NCBI RefSeq assembly: GCF_051014445.1
Contig: NC_135137.1
Coordinates: forward strand, 12,215,501-12,279,500
Source: Colletes latitarsis
Taxonomy: Eukaryota > Arthropoda > Insecta > Hymenoptera > Colletidae
Direction: 5' to 3'
Length of the DNA: 64,000 nt
Shown here: positions 1 to 14,858 of the stretch, one piece after another
Layout of the letters: each line of letters starts with the position of its first letter
How positions within the stretch are numbered: position 1 is the stretch's first letter
Made by a program: the position numbers and the translations under genes
The notes under the pieces: model-generated
The model's database searches: none
The model's input: the letters and a program-made list of their open reading frames with translations, nothing else
Told to the model about the DNA's origin: nothing

Positions 1-1140
1 CATACTTTCGCATATTTCTCATACTTGATGGCCAGATTCTGGACTTTCTCCGGTATGGGACACGTGGTAATGTGGTACCACACTGAAACAGTCGACTAAA
101 CCTGGTCTCGATCAATATTTCAGAGGATAACGCATGAGATGTCTGGGTTAGGTCTGGGATTTGCCCTCTTCAGTCTCATACTTTCGCATTCTTCACATAC
201 TTCTTGAACAGATCCTGGGTTTTTTCTGGTTGGGATCACATAGTAATGTGTTACAACACTGAAACAGTCGATCAAACCTGGTTTCGATCAATGTTTTAGA
301 GGATAACTCATGTTAGGTCTGGGTTAGGTCTAGGATTTGCCGTCATCAGGCTCATACTTTCGCATATTTCTGATACTTGTTGGCCAGATTCTGGGCTTTT
401 TCCGGTATGGGACACGTGGTAATGTGGTACGACACTGAAACAGTCGACTAAGCTTGCTCACGATCAATATTTTAGAGGATAACGCATGATAGGTATAGGT
501 TAGGTCTGGTATTTGCTCTCATCAGGCTCATACTTTCGCATATTTCTCATACTTGATGGGCAGATTCTGACCTTTCTCCGGTATGGGTCACGTAGTAATG
601 TGGTACGACACTGAAACAGTCGACTAAATCTGGTCACGATCAATATTTCAGAGGATAACGCATGTTAGGTATAGGTTAGGTCTGGGATTTGCTCACATCA
701 GGCTCATACATTCGCATATTTAGCAATCTTGTTGGCCAGATCCTGGGCTTCCACTGGTTTGGATCACGTTGTAATGTGGTACCACACTGAAACAGTCAAT
801 TATACCCGGTTTCGATCAATATTTTAGAGGATAACACATGTTAGATCTAGGTTAGGTCTGTGATTTGCACTCATCAGGCTCATACTTTCGCATATTTATC
901 ATACTTGATGGCCAGATTCTGAACTTTTTTTTGCTTGGATCACGTAGTAATGGGGTACCACACTCAAACAGTCGATTAAACCTGGTTTCGATCAATGTTC
1001 TAGAGGATAACTCATGTTAGATCTGGGTTAGGTCTAGGATTTGCCCTCATCAGGCTCATACTTTCGCATATTTCTCATACCTGTTGGCCAGATCCTGGGC
1101 TCTTTCTGGTTTGGATCACGTTGTAATGTGGTACCACACT
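1..1140. repeat. Long-range duplicated block, copy 1
   Basis: The first about 1.1 kb matches 13719..14858 at a constant offset of 13,718 bp (78 monomers minus 10 bp). Shared private variants include CTGGACTTTCTCCGG, GCATGAGATGTCTGGG, GTTACAACACTG and GGTCTGGTATTTGC. I noticed only about two differences in this stretch: CACATG versus CACGTG near 836/14554, and CCCTCATC versus CCCCCATC near 1046/14764. Confidence 0.9.
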
Positions 1141-2112
1141 GAAACAGTCGACTAAGCTTGCTCACGATCAATATTTTAGAGGATAACGCATGATAGGTAT
1201 AGGTTAGGTCTGGGATTTGCTCTCATCAGGCTCATACTTTCGCATATTTCTCATACTTGTTGGCCAGATCCTGGGCTCTTTCTGGTTTGGATCACGTTGT
1301 AATGTGGTACCACACTGAAACAGTCGACTAAGCTTGGTCACGATCAATATTTTAGAGGATAACGCATGTTAGGTATAGGTTAGGTCTGGGATTTGGTCTC
1401 ATCAGGCTTATACTTTCGCATATTTATCAATATTGTTGGCCAGATTCTGATCTTTTTTTTGCTTGGATCACGTAGTAATGGGGTACCACACTCAAACAGT
1501 CGATTAAACCTGGTTTCGATCAATGTTTTAGAGGATAACTCATGTTAGATCTGGGTTAGGTCTGAGATTTGCCCTCTTCAGTCTCATACTTTCGCATTCT
1601 TCACATACTTCTTGAACAGATCCTGGGCTTTTTCTGGTTGGGATCACATAGTAATGTGTTACCACACTCAAACAGTCGATTAAACCCGGTTTCCATCAAT
1701 GTTTTAGAGGATAACTCATGTTAGGTCTGGGTTAGGTCTAGGATTTGCCGTCATCAGGCTCATACTTTCGCATATTTCTGATACTTGTAGGCCAGATTCT
1801 GGGCTTTTTCCGGTATGGGACACGTGGTAATGTGGTACGACACTGAAACAGTCAAATAAGCCTAGTCTGGGTCAACATTTCAAAGGATAACGCATGTTAG
1901 GTATAGGTTAGGTCTGGGATTTGCTCTCATCAGGCTCATACTTTCGCATATTTCTCATACTTGATGGCCAGATTCTGGGCTTTTTCCGGTATGGGTCACG
2001 TGGTAATGTGGTACCACACTGAAACAGTCAATTAAGCCTAGTCTGGGTCAACCTTTCAAAGGATAACGCATGTTAGGTATAGATTTGGTCTGGGATTTGC
2101 CCTCATCAGACT

Positions 2113-5100
2113 CATACTTCCGCATTCTTCACGTACTTCTTGAACAGATCCTGGGTTTTTTCTGGTTGGGATCACGTTGTAATGTGGTACCACACTGAAA
2201 CAGTCGACTAAACCTGGTCACGATCAATATCATAGCGGATAACGCATGTTAGGTCTTGGTTAGGTCTGGGATTTGCTCTCATCAGGCTCATACTTTCGCA
2301 TATTTCTCATACTTGTTGGCCAGATCCAGGGCTTTTTCTGGTTTCGATCACGTTGTGATGTGGTACCACACAGACACAGTCGACTAAACCTGGTCACGAT
2401 CAATATTTTAGAGGATAACGCATGTTAGGTACAGGTTAGGTCTGGGATGTGCTCTCATCAGGCTCATACGTTCGCATATTTCTCATACTTGATGGCCAGA
2501 TTCTGGGCTTTCTCCGGTATGGGTCACGTAGTTATGTGGTACCCCACTGAAACAGTCGACTAAACCTGGCCATGATGAATATTTTAGGGGATAACGCATG
2601 TTAGGCCTAGGTTAGGTCTGGGATTTGCACTCATCAGTCTCATACTTTTGCATATTTCAGATACTTGATGGCCAGATTCTGGGCTTTTTTTGGCTTGGAT
2701 CACGTAGTAATGGGGCACCACACTGAAACAGTCTATTAAACCTGGTATCGATCAATATCTTAGAGGATAACGCATGTTAGGTCTAGGTTAGGTCTGGGAT
2801 TTGCTCTCATCAGGCTCATACTTTCGCATATTTCTCATACTTATTGGCCAGATCCTGGGCTTTTTCTGGTTTGGATCACGTTGTAATGTGGTACCACACT
2901 GAAACAGTCGACTAAGCTTGGTCACGATAAATATTTTAGAGGATAACGCATGTTAGGTATAGGTTAGGTCTGGGATTTGCTCTCATCAGGCTCATACTTT
3001 CGCATATTTATCAATCTTGTTGGCCAGATCCTGTGCTTCCACTGGTTTGGATCACGTAGTAATGTGGTACCACACTGAAACAGTCGACTAAACCTGGTCA
3101 CGATCAATATTTTAGGGGATAACGCATGTTAGGTATAGGTTAGGTCTGGGATTTGCTCTCATCAGGCTCATACTTTCGCATTCCTCACATACTTCTTGAA
3201 CAGATCCTGGGCTTTTTCTGGTTGGGATCACATAGTAATGTGCTACCACACTCAAACAGTCGATTAAACCTGGTTTCGATCAATGTTTTAGAGGATAACT
3301 CATGTTAGGTCTGGGTTAGGTCTAGGATTTGCCGTCATCAGGCTCATACTTTCGCATATTTCTCATACTTGTTGGCCAGATTCTGGGCTTTTTCCGGTAT
3401 GGGACACGTGGTAATGTGGTACCACACTGAAACAGTCAATGAAGCCTAGTCTGGGTCAACATTTCAAAGGATAACGCATGTTAGGTATAGGTTAGGTCTG
3501 GGATTTGCTCTCATCAGACTCATACTTTCGCATATTTCTCATACTTGATGGCCAGATTCTGGGCTTTTTCCGGTATGGGTCACGTCGTAATGTGGTACCA
3601 CACTGAAACAGTCAATTAAGCCTAGTCAGGGTCAACATTTCAAAGGATAACGTATGTTAGGTATAGATTTGGTTTGGGATTTGCCCTCATCAGACTCATA
3701 CTTTCGCATTCTTCACGTACTTCTTGAACAGATCCTGGGTTTTTTCTGGTAGGGATCACGTTGCAATGTGGTACCACACTGAAACAGTCGACTAAACCTG
3801 GTCACGATCAATATTTTATGGGATTACGCATGTTAGGTATAGGTTAGGTCTGGGATTTGCTCTCATCAGGCTCATACTTTCGCATATTTATCAATCTTGT
3901 TGGCCAGATCCTCGGCTTCCACTGGTTTGGATCACGTAGTAATGTGGTGCCACACTGAAACAGTCGACTAAACCTGGTCACGATCAATATTTTAGGGGAT
4001 AACGCATGTTAGGTCTAGGTTAGGTCTGGGATTTGCACTCATCAGGCTCATACTTTCGCATATTTCTCATACTTGATGGCCAGATTCTGACCTTTCTCCG
4101 GTATGGGTCACGTAGTAATGTGGTACCACACTGAAACAGTCGACTAAACCTGGTCACGATCAATACTTTAGGGGATAACGCATGTTAGATATAGGTTAGG
4201 TCTGGGATTTGCTCTCATCAGGCTCATACTTTCGCATTCTTCACATACTTCATGAACAGATCCTGGGCTTTTTCTGGTTGGGATCACATAGTAATGTGTT
4301 ACCACACTCAAACAGTCGATTAAACCCGGTTTCCATCAATGTTTTAGAGGATAACTCATGTTAGGTCTGGGTTAGGTCTAGGATTTGCCGTCATCAGGCT
4401 CATACTTTCGCATATTTCTCATACCTGTTGGCCAGATCCTGGGCTCATTCTGGTTTGGATCACGTTGTAATGTGGTACCACACTGAAACAGTCGACTCAG
4501 CTTGCTCACGATCAATATTTTAGAGGATAACGCATGATAGGTATAGGTTAGGTCTGGGATTTGCTCTCATCAGGCTCATACTTTCGCATATTTATCAATA
4601 TTGTTGGCCAGATCCTGGGCTTCCACTGGTTTGGATCACGTAGTAATGTGGTACCACACTGAAACAGTCGACTAAACCTGGTCACGATCAATATTTTAGG
4701 GGATCACGCATGTTAGATATAGGTTAGGTCTGGGATTTGCTCTCATCAGGCTCATACTTTCGCATTCTTCACATACTTCTTGAACAGATCCTGGGCTTTT
4801 TCTGGTTGGGATCACATAGTAATGTGTTACCACACTCAAACAGTCGATTAAACCCGGTTTCCATCAATGTTTTAGAGGATAACTCATGTTAGGTCTGGGT
4901 TAGGTCTAGGATTTGCCGTCATCAGGCTCATACTTTCGCATATTTCTGATACTTGTTGGCCAGATTCTGGGCTTTTTCCGGTATGGGACACGTGGTAATG
5001 TGGTACGACACTGAAACAGTCAAATAAGCCTAGTCTGGGTCAACATTTCAAAGGATAACGCATGTTAGGTATAGGTTAGGTCTGGGATTTGCTCTCATCA

Positions 5101-5280
5101 GGCTCATACTTTCGCATATTTCTCATACTTGATGGCCAGATTCTGGGCTTTTTCCGGTATGGGTCACGTGGTAATGTGGTACCACACTGAAACAGTCAAT
5201 TAAGCCTAGTCTGGGTCAACCTTTCAAAGGATAACGCATGTTAGGTATAGATTTGGTCTGGGATTTGCCCTCATCAGACC
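2113..5280. repeat. Higher-order block, 18 monomers
   Basis: The distinctive monomer starting CATACTTCCGCATTC followed by TTCACGTAC occurs at 2113, 5281 and 8086. The first interval is 3,168 bp, exactly 18 monomers. Within it, ordered variants such as TATCATAGCGG, CATACGTTCGC and CATACTTTTGCATATTTCAG recur in the next block, so this is a higher-order unit rather than random monomers. Confidence 0.8.
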
Positions 5281-8085
5281 CATACTTCCGCATTCTTCAC
5301 GTACTTCTTGAGCAGATCCTGGGTTTTTTCTGGTTGGGATCACGTTGTAATGTGGTACCACACTGAAACAGTCGACTAAACCTGGTCACGATCAATATCA
5401 TAGCGGATAACGCATGTTAGGTCTAGGTTAGGTCTGGGATTTGCTCTCATCAGGCTCATACGTTCGCATATTTCTCCTACTTGATGGCCAGATTCTGGGC
5501 TTTCTCCGGTATGGGTCACGTTGTGATGTGGTACCACACAGACACAGTCGACTAAACCTGGTCACGATCAATATTTTAGGGGATAACGCATGTTAGGCCT
5601 AGGTTAGGTCTGGGATTTGCACTCATCAGTCTCATACTTTTGCATATTTCAGATACTTGATGGCCAGATTCTGGGCTTTTTTTGGCTTAGATCACGTAGT
5701 AATGGGGCACCACACTGAAACAGTCGACTAAGCTTGGTCACGATCAATATTTTAGAGGATAACGCATGTTAGGTATAGGTTAGGTCTGGGATTTGCTCTC
5801 ATCAGGCTCATACTTTCGCATTCTTCACATACTTCTTGAACAGATCCTGGGCTTTTTCTGGTTGGGATCACATAGTAATGTGTTACCACACTCAAACAAT
5901 CGATTAAACCTGGTTTCGATCAATGTTTTAGAGGATAACTCATGTTAGGTCTGGGTTAGGTCTAGGATTTGCCGTCATCAGGCTCATACTTTCGCATATT
6001 TCTCATACTTGTTTGCCAGATTCTGGGCTTTTTCCGGTATGGGACACGTGGTAATGTGGTACCACACTGAAACAGTCAATGAAGCCTAGTCTGGGTCAAC
6101 ATTTCAAAGGATAACGCATGTTAGGTATAGGTTAGGTCTGGGATTTGCTCTCATCAGACTCATACTTTCGCATATTTCTCATACTTGATGGCCAAATTCT
6201 GGGCTTTTTCCGGTATGGGTCACGTGGTAATGTGGTACCACACTGAAACAGTCAATTAAGCCTAGTCTGGGTCAACATTTCAAAGGATAACGCATGTTAG
6301 GTATAGATTTGGTTTGGGATTTGCCCTCATCAGACTCATACTTTCGCATTCTTCACGTACTTCTTGAACAGATCCTGGGTTTTTTCTGGTAGGGATCACG
6401 TTGCAATGTGGTACCACACTGAAACAGTCGACTAAACCTGGTCACGATCAATATTTTATGGGATTACGCATGTTAGGTATAGGTTAGGTCTGGGATTTGC
6501 TCTCATCAGGCTCATACTTTCGCATATTTATCAATCTTGTTGGCCAGATCCTCGGCTTCCACTGGTTTGGATCACGTAGTAATGTGGTGCCACACTGAAA
6601 CAGTCGACTAAACCTGGTCACGATCAATATTTTAGGGGATAACGCATGTTAGGTCTAGGTTAGGTCTGGGATTTGCACTCATCAGGCTCATACTTTCGCA
6701 TATTTCTCATACTTGATGGCCAGATTCTGACCTTTCTCCGGTATGGGTCACGTAGTAATGTGGTACCACACTGAAACAGTCGACTAAACCTGGTCACGAT
6801 CAATATTTCAGAGGATAACGCATGTTAGGTCTAGGTTAGGCCTGGGATTTGCACTCATCAGACTCATACTTTCGCATTCTTTACGTACTTCTTGAACAGA
6901 TCCTGGGTTTTTTCTGGTTGGGATGTGGTACCACACTGAAACAGTCGACTAAACCTGGTCACGATCAATATTTTAGGGGATAACGCATGTTAGATATAGG
7001 TTAGGTCTGGGATTTGCTCTCATCAGGCTCATACTTTCGCATTCTTCACATACTTCTTGAACAGATCCTGGGCTTTTTCTGGTTGGGATCACATAGTAAT
7101 GTGTTACCACACTCAAACAGTCGATTAAACCCGGTTTCCATCAATGCTTTAGAGGATAACTCATGTTAGGTCTGGGTTAGGTCTAGGATTTGCCGTCATC
7201 AGGCTCATACTTTCGCATATTTCTCATACCTGTTGGCCAGATCCTGGGCTCATTCTGGTTTGGATCACGTTGTAATGTGGTACCACACTGAAACAGTCGA
7301 CTCAGCTTGCTCACGATCAATATTTTAGAGGATAACGCATGATAGGTATAGGTTAGGTCTGGGATTTGCTCTCATCAGGCTCATACTTTCGCATATTTAT
7401 CAATATTGTTGGCCAGATCCTGGGCTTCCACTGGTTTGGATCACGTAGTAATGTGGTACCACACTGAAACAGTCGACTAAACCTGGTCACGATCAATATT
7501 TTAGGGGATAACGCATGTTAGATATAGGTTAGGTCTGGGATTTGCTCTCATCAGGGTCATACTTTCGCATTCTTCACATACTTCTTGAACAGATCCTGGG
7601 CTTTTTCTGGTTGGGATCACATAGTAATGTGTTACCACACTCAAACAGTCGATTAAACCCGGTTTCCATCAATGTTTTAGAGGATAACTCATGTTAGGTC
7701 TGGGTTAGGTCTAGGATTTGCCGTCATCAGGCTCATACTTTCGCATATTTCTGATACTTGTTGGCCAGATTCTGGGCTTTTTCCGGTATGGGACACGTGG
7801 TAATGTGGTACGACACTGAAACAGTCAAATAAGCCTAGTCTGGGTCAACATTTCAAAGGATAACGCATGTTAGGTATAGGTTAGGTCTGGGATTTGCTCT
7901 CATCAGGCTCATACTTTCGCATATTTCTCATACTTGATGGCCAGATTCTGGGCTTTTTCCGGTATGGGTCACGTGGTAATGTGGTACCACAATGAAACAG
8001 TCAATTAAGCCTAGTCTGGGCCAACCTTTCAAAGGATAACGCATGTTAGGTATAGATTTGGTCTGGGATTTGCCCTCATCAGACC
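5281..8085. repeat. Higher-order block, 16 monomers (one carrying an 11-bp deletion)
   Basis: The interval between the CATACTTCCGC monomers at 5281 and 8086 is 2,805 bp, which is 16 monomers minus the 11-bp deletion near 6921. The order of variants follows the preceding 18-monomer block with two monomers lost, consistent with unequal crossing over in register. Confidence 0.8.
6865..7029. repeat. 165-bp monomer with 11-bp deletion (copy 1 of 4)
   Basis: Between GGTTGGGAT and GTGGTACC the 11 bases CACGTTGTAAT are absent, giving a 165-bp spacing to the next CATAC. The same deletion recurs at 17591, 20573 and 26019, so it is an inherited marker rather than four independent events. Confidence 0.95.
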
Positions 8086-10785
8086 CATACTTCCGCATTC
8101 TTCACGTACTTCTTGAACAGATCCTGGGTTTTTTCTGGTTGGGATCACGTTGTAATGTGGTACCACACTGAAACAGTCGACTAAACCTGGTCACGATCAA
8201 TATCATAGCGGATAACGCATGTTAGGTCTAGGTTAGGTCTGGGATTTGCTCTCATCAGGCTCATACGTTCGCATATTTCTCATACTTGATGGCCAGATTC
8301 TGGGCTTTCTCCGGTATGGGTCACGTTGTGATGTGGTACCACACAGACACAGTCGACTAAACCTGGTCACGATCAATATTTTAGGGGATAACGCATGTTA
8401 GGCCTAGGTTAGGTCTGGGATTTGCACTCATCAGTCTCATACTTTTGCATATTTCAGATACATGATGGCCAGATTCTGGGCTTTTTTTGGCTTAGATCAC
8501 GTAGTAATGGGGCACCACACTGAAACAGTCTATTACACCTGGTATCGATCAATATCTTAGAGGATAACGCATGTTAGGTCTAGGTTAGGTCTGGGATTTG
8601 CTCTCATCAGGCTCATACTTTCGCATATTTCTCATACTTGTTGGCCAGATCCTGGGCTTTTTCTGGTTTGGATCACGTTGTAATGTGGTACCACACTGAA
8701 ACAGTCGACTAAGCTTGGTCACGATCAATATTTTAGAGGATAACGCATGTTAGGTATAGGTTAGGTCTGGGATTTGCTCTCATCAGGCTCATACTTTCGC
8801 ATATTTATCAATCTTGTTGGCCAGATCCTGTGCTTCCACTGGTTTGGATCACGTAGTAATGTGGTACCACATTGAAACAGTCGACTAAACCTGGTCACGA
8901 TCAATATTTTAGGGGATAACGCATGTTAGGTATAGGTTAGGTCCTGGGATTTGCCATCATCAGGCTCATACTTTCGCATATTTCTCATACTTGTTGGCCA
9001 GATTCTGGGCTTTTTCCGGTATGGGACACGTGGTAATGTGGTACCACACTGAAACAGTCAATGAAGCCTAGTCTGGGTCAACATTTCAAAGGATAACGCA
9101 TGTTAGGTATAGGTTAGGTCTGGGATTTGCTCTCATCAGACTCATACTTTCGCATATTTCTCATACTTGTTGGCCAGATTCTGGGCTTTTTCCGGTATGG
9201 GACACGTGGTAATGTGGTACCACACTGAAACAGTCAATTAAGCCTAGTCTGGATCAACATTTCAAAGAATAACGCATGTTAGGTATAGGTTAGGTCTGGG
9301 ATTTGCTCTCATCAGGCTCATACTTTCGCATATTTCTCATACTTGATGGCCAGATTCTGGGCTTTTTCCGGTATGGGTCACGTTGTAATGTGGTACCACA
9401 CTGAAACAGTCGACTAAGCTTGGTCACGATCAATATTTTAGAGGATAACGCATGTTAGGTATAGGTTAGGTCTGGGATTTGCTCTCATCAGGCTCATACT
9501 TTCGCAAATTTATCAATCTTGTTGGCCAGATCCTGGGCTTCCACTGGTTTGGATCACGTAGTAATGTGGTACCACACTGAAACAGTCGACTAAACCTGGT
9601 CACGATCAATATTTTAGGGGATAACGCATGTTAGATATAGGTTAGGTCTGGGATTTGCTCTCATCAGGGTCATACTTTCGCATTCTTCACATACTTCTTG
9701 AACAGATCCTGGGCTTTTTCTGGTTGGGATCACATAGTAATGTGTTACCACACTCAAACAGTCGATTAAACCCGGTTTCCATCAATGTTTTAGAGGATAA
9801 CTCATGTTAGGTCTGGGTTAGGTCTAGGATTTGCCATCATCAGGCTCATACTTTCGCATATTTCTCATACTTGTTGGCCAGATTCTGGGCTTTTTCCGGT
9901 ATGGGACACGTGGTAATGTGGTACCACACTGAAACAGTCAATGAAGCCTAGTCTGGATCAACATTTCAAAGAATAACGCATGTTAGGTCTAGGTTAGGTC
10001 TGGGATTTGCACTCATCAGGCTCATACTTTCGCATATTTCTCATACTTGTTGGCCAGATTCTGGGCTTTTTCCGGTATGGGACACGTGGTAATGTGGTAC
10101 CACACTGAAACAGTCAATGAAGCCTAGTCTGGGTCAACATTTCAAAGGATAACGCATGTTAGGTATAGGTTAGGTCTGGGATTTGCTCTCATCAGACTCA
10201 TACTTTCGCATATTTCTCATACTTGTTGGCCAGATTCTGGGCTTTTTCCGGTATGGGACACGTGGTAATGTGGTACCACACTGAAACAGTCAATTAAGCC
10301 TAGTCTGGATCAACATTTCAAAGAATAACGCATGTTAGGTATAGGTTAGGTCTGGGATTTGCACTCATCAGGCTCATACCTTCGCATATTTCTCATACTT
10401 GATGGCCAGATTCTGGGCTTTCCCCGGTATGGGACACGTGGTAATGTGGTACCACACTGAAACAGTCGACTAAACCTGGTCTCGATCAATATTTCAGAGG
10501 ATACCGCATGAGATGTCCGGGTTAGGTCTGGGATTTGCCCTCTTCAGTCTCATACTTTCGCATTCTTCACATACTTCTTGAACAGATCCTGGGTTTCTTC
10601 TGGTTGGGATCACATAGTAATGTGTTACAACACTGAAACAGACGACTAAACCTGGTCACGATCAATATTTTAGGGGATAACGCATGTCAGGTCTAGGTTA
10701 GGTCTGGGATTTGCACTCATCAGGCTCATACTTTCGCATATTTCTCATACTTGATGGCCAGATTCTGGGCTTTCTCCGGTATGGG

Positions 10786-12193
10786 TCACGTACTAATATG
10801 GTACCACACTGAAACAGTCGACTAAACCTGGTCACGATCAATATTTTAGGGGATAACGCATGTTAGGTATAGGTTAGGTCTGGGATTTGCTCTCATCAGG
10901 CTCATACTTTCGCATATTTATCAATCATATTCGCCAGATCCTGGGCTTCCACTGGTATGGATCACGTAGTAATGGGGTACCACACTGAAACAGACGACTA
11001 AACCTGGTCACGATCAATATTTTAGGGGATAACGCATGTTAGGTCTAGGTTAGACCTGGGATTTGCCCTCATCAGACTCATACTTTCGCATTCTTCACAT
11101 ACTTCTTGAACAGATCCTGGGGTTTTTCTGGTTCGGACCACATAGTAATGTGTTACCACACTGAAACAGTCGATTAAACCTGGTTTCGATCAATAATTTA
11201 GAGGATAACTCATGTTAGGTCTGGGTTAGGTCTAGGATTTGCCGTCATCAGGCTCATACTTTCGCATATTTCTCATACTTGATGGCCAGATTCTGGGCTT
11301 TTTCCGGTATGGGACACGTGGTAATGTGGTACCACACTGAAACAGTCAATTAAGCCTAGTCTGGGTCAACATTTCAAAGGATAACGCATGTTAGGTATAG
11401 GTTAGGTCTGGGATTTGCTCACATTAGGCTCATACTTTCGCATATTTAGCAATCTTGTTGGCCAGATCCTGGGCTTCCACTGGTTTGGATCACATAGTAA
11501 TGTGGTACCACACTGAAACAGTCGACTAAACCTGGTCACGATCAATATTTTAGGAGATAACGCATGTTAGGCCTAGGTAAAGTCTGGGATTTGCACTCAT
11601 CAGGATCATACTTTCGCACATTTCTCATACTTAGTGGCCAGAGTCTGGGCTTTTTTCGGCTTAGATCACGTAGTAATGTGGTACCAAACTGAAGCAGTCA
11701 ATTAAACCCGGTTTCGATCAATATTTTAGAGGATAACACATGTTAGATCTAGGTTAGGTCTGTGATTTGCACTCATCAGGCTCATACTTTCGCATATTTC
11801 TCATACTTGATGGCCAGATTCTGATCTTTTTTTTGCTTGGATCACGTAGTAATGGGGTACCACACTCAAACAGTCGATTAAACCTGGTTTCGATCAATGT
11901 TTTAGAGGATAACTCATGTTAGGTCTGGGTTAGGTCTAGGATTTGCCCTCATCAGGCCCATGCTTTCGCATATTTCTCATACTTGATGGGCAGATTCTGA
12001 CCTTTCTCCGGTATGGGTCACGTAGTAATGTGGTACGACACTGAAACAGTCGACTAAACCTGGTCACGATCAATATTTCAGAGGATAACGCATGTTAGGT
12101 CTAGGTTAGGCCTGGGATTTGCCCTCATCAGACTCATACTTTCGCATTCTTTACGTACTTCTTGAACAGATCCTGGGTTTTTTCTGGTTGGGA
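10786..12193. repeat. Eight-monomer tandem duplication, copy 1
   Basis: This 1,408-bp block (8 x 176) is followed immediately by a near-identical copy. Both contain the rare TCAATCATATTCGCC (10921 and 12329), TTAGACCTGGG, GGCCTAGGTAAAG, GTACCAAACTGAAGC and GGCCCATGC variants. The left boundary lies at TCACGTACTAAT, because the bases before it differ between the copies (CGGTATGGG versus GGTTGGGA). Confidence 0.93.
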
Positions 12194-13601
12194 TCACGTA
12201 CTAATGTGGTACCACACTGAAACAGTCGACTAAACCTGGTCACGATCAATATTTTAGGGGATAACGCATGTTAGGTATAGGTTAGGTCTGGGATTTGCTC
12301 TCATCAGGCTCATACTTTCGCATATTTATCAATCATATTCGCCAGATCCTGGGCTTCCACTGGTTTGGATCACGTAGTAATGGGGTACCACACTGAAACA
12401 GACGACTAAACCTGGTCACGATCAATATTTTAGGGGATAACGCATGTTAGGTCTAGGTTAGACCTGGGATTTGCCCTCATCAGACTCATACTTTCGCATT
12501 CTTCACATACTTCTTGAACAGATCCTGGGGTTTTTCTGGTTCGGACCACATAGTAATGTGTTACCACACTGAAACAGTCGATTAAACCTGGTTTCGATCA
12601 ATAATTTAGAGGATAACTCATGTTAGGTCTGGGTTAGGTCTAGGATTTGCCGTCATCAGGCTCATACTTTCGCATATTTCTCATACTTGATGGCCAGATT
12701 CTGGGCTTTTTCCGGTATGGGACACGTGGTAATGTGGTACCACACTGAAACAGTCAATTAAGCCTAGTCTGGGTCAACATTTCAAAGGATAACGCATGTT
12801 AGGTATAGGTTAGGTCTGGGATTTGCTCACATTAGGCTCATACTTTCGCATATTTAGCAATCTTGTTGGCCAGATCCTGGGCTTCCACTGGTTTGGATCA
12901 CATAGTAATGTGGTACCACACTGAAACAGTCGACTAAACCTGGTCACGATCAATATTTTAGGAGATAACGCATGTTAGGCCTAGGTAAAGTCTGGGATTT
13001 GCACTCATCAGGATCATACTTTCGCACATTTCTCATACTTAGTGGCCAGAGTCTGGGCTTTTTTCGGCTTAGATCACGTAGTAATGTGGTACCAAACTGA
13101 AGCAGTCAATTAAACCCGGTTTCGATCAATATTTTAGAGGATAACACATGTTAGATCTAGGTTAGGTCTGTGATTTGCACTCATCAGGCTCATACTTTCG
13201 CATATTTCTCATACTTGATGGCCAGATTCTGATCTTTTTTTTGCTTGGATCACGTAGTAATGGGGTACCACACTCAAACAGTCGATTAAACCTGGTTTCG
13301 ATCAATGTTTTAGAGGATAACTCATGTTAGACCTGGGTTAGGTCTAGGATTTGCCCTCATCAGGCCCATGCTTTCGCATATTTCTCATACTCGATGGGCA
13401 GATTCTGACCTTTCTCCGGTATGGGTCACGTAGTAATGTGGTACGACACTGAAACAGTCGACTAAACCTGGTCACGATCAATATTTCAGAGGATAACGCA
13501 TGTTAGGTCTAGGTTAGGCCTGGGATTTGCCCTCATCAGACTCATACTTTCGCATTCTTTACGTACTTCTTGAACAGATCCTGGGTTTTTTCTGGTTGGG
13601 A
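12194..13601. repeat. Eight-monomer tandem duplication, copy 2
   Basis: This second copy is abutting and in the same monomer phase. I noticed only about four differences from copy 1: ATATGG/ATGTGG, GGTATGG/GGTTTGG, TTAGGTCTGGG/TTAGACCTGGG and CTTGATGGG/CTCGATGGG. Such similarity implies a recent duplication by unequal crossing over or a replication slip of exactly eight units. Confidence 0.93.
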
Positions 13602-13718
13602 TCACGTTGTAATGTGGTACCACACTGAAACAGTCGACTAAACCTGGTCACGATCAATATTTTAGGGGATAACGCATGTTAGGTCTAGGTTAGGTCTGGG
13701 ATTTGCACTCATCAGGCT

Positions 13719-14858
13719 CATACTTTCGCATATTTCTCATACTTGATGGCCAGATTCTGGACTTTCTCCGGTATGGGACACGTGGTAATGTGGTACCACA
13801 CTGAAACAGTCGACTAAACCTGGTCTCGATCAATATTTCAGAGGATAACGCATGAGATGTCTGGGTTAGGTCTGGGATTTGCCCTCTTCAGTCTCATACT
13901 TTCGCATTCTTCACATACTTCTTGAACAGATCCTGGGTTTTTTCTGGTTGGGATCACATAGTAATGTGTTACAACACTGAAACAGTCGATCAAACCTGGT
14001 TTCGATCAATGTTTTAGAGGATAACTCATGTTAGGTCTGGGTTAGGTCTAGGATTTGCCGTCATCAGGCTCATACTTTCGCATATTTCTGATACTTGTTG
14101 GCCAGATTCTGGGCTTTTTCCGGTATGGGACACGTGGTAATGTGGTACGACACTGAAACAGTCGACTAAGCTTGCTCACGATCAATATTTTAGAGGATAA
14201 CGCATGATAGGTATAGGTTAGGTCTGGTATTTGCTCTCATCAGGCTCATACTTTCGCATATTTCTCATACTTGATGGGCAGATTCTGACCTTTCTCCGGT
14301 ATGGGTCACGTAGTAATGTGGTACGACACTGAAACAGTCGACTAAATCTGGTCACGATCAATATTTCAGAGGATAACGCATGTTAGGTATAGGTTAGGTC
14401 TGGGATTTGCTCACATCAGGCTCATACATTCGCATATTTAGCAATCTTGTTGGCCAGATCCTGGGCTTCCACTGGTTTGGATCACGTTGTAATGTGGTAC
14501 CACACTGAAACAGTCAATTATACCCGGTTTCGATCAATATTTTAGAGGATAACACGTGTTAGATCTAGGTTAGGTCTGTGATTTGCACTCATCAGGCTCA
14601 TACTTTCGCATATTTATCATACTTGATGGCCAGATTCTGAACTTTTTTTTGCTTGGATCACGTAGTAATGGGGTACCACACTCAAACAGTCGATTAAACC
14701 TGGTTTCGATCAATGTTCTAGAGGATAACTCATGTTAGATCTGGGTTAGGTCTAGGATTTGCCCCCATCAGGCTCATACTTTCGCATATTTCTCATACCT
14801 GTTGGCCAGATCCTGGGCTCTTTCTGGTTTGGATCACGTTGTAATGTGGTACCACACT
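13719..14858. repeat. Long-range duplicated block, copy 2
   Basis: This is the counterpart of 1..1140. Beyond 14858 the similarity continues, but whole monomers have dropped out of this copy. The offset falls by 176 bp near 14860, by another 176 near 15410 and by about 15 monomers near 17530, where the 17647 deletion junction pairs with 6921 at offset 10,726 (13,718 minus 17 x 176). This is a stepwise record of unequal exchange. Confidence 0.9.
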
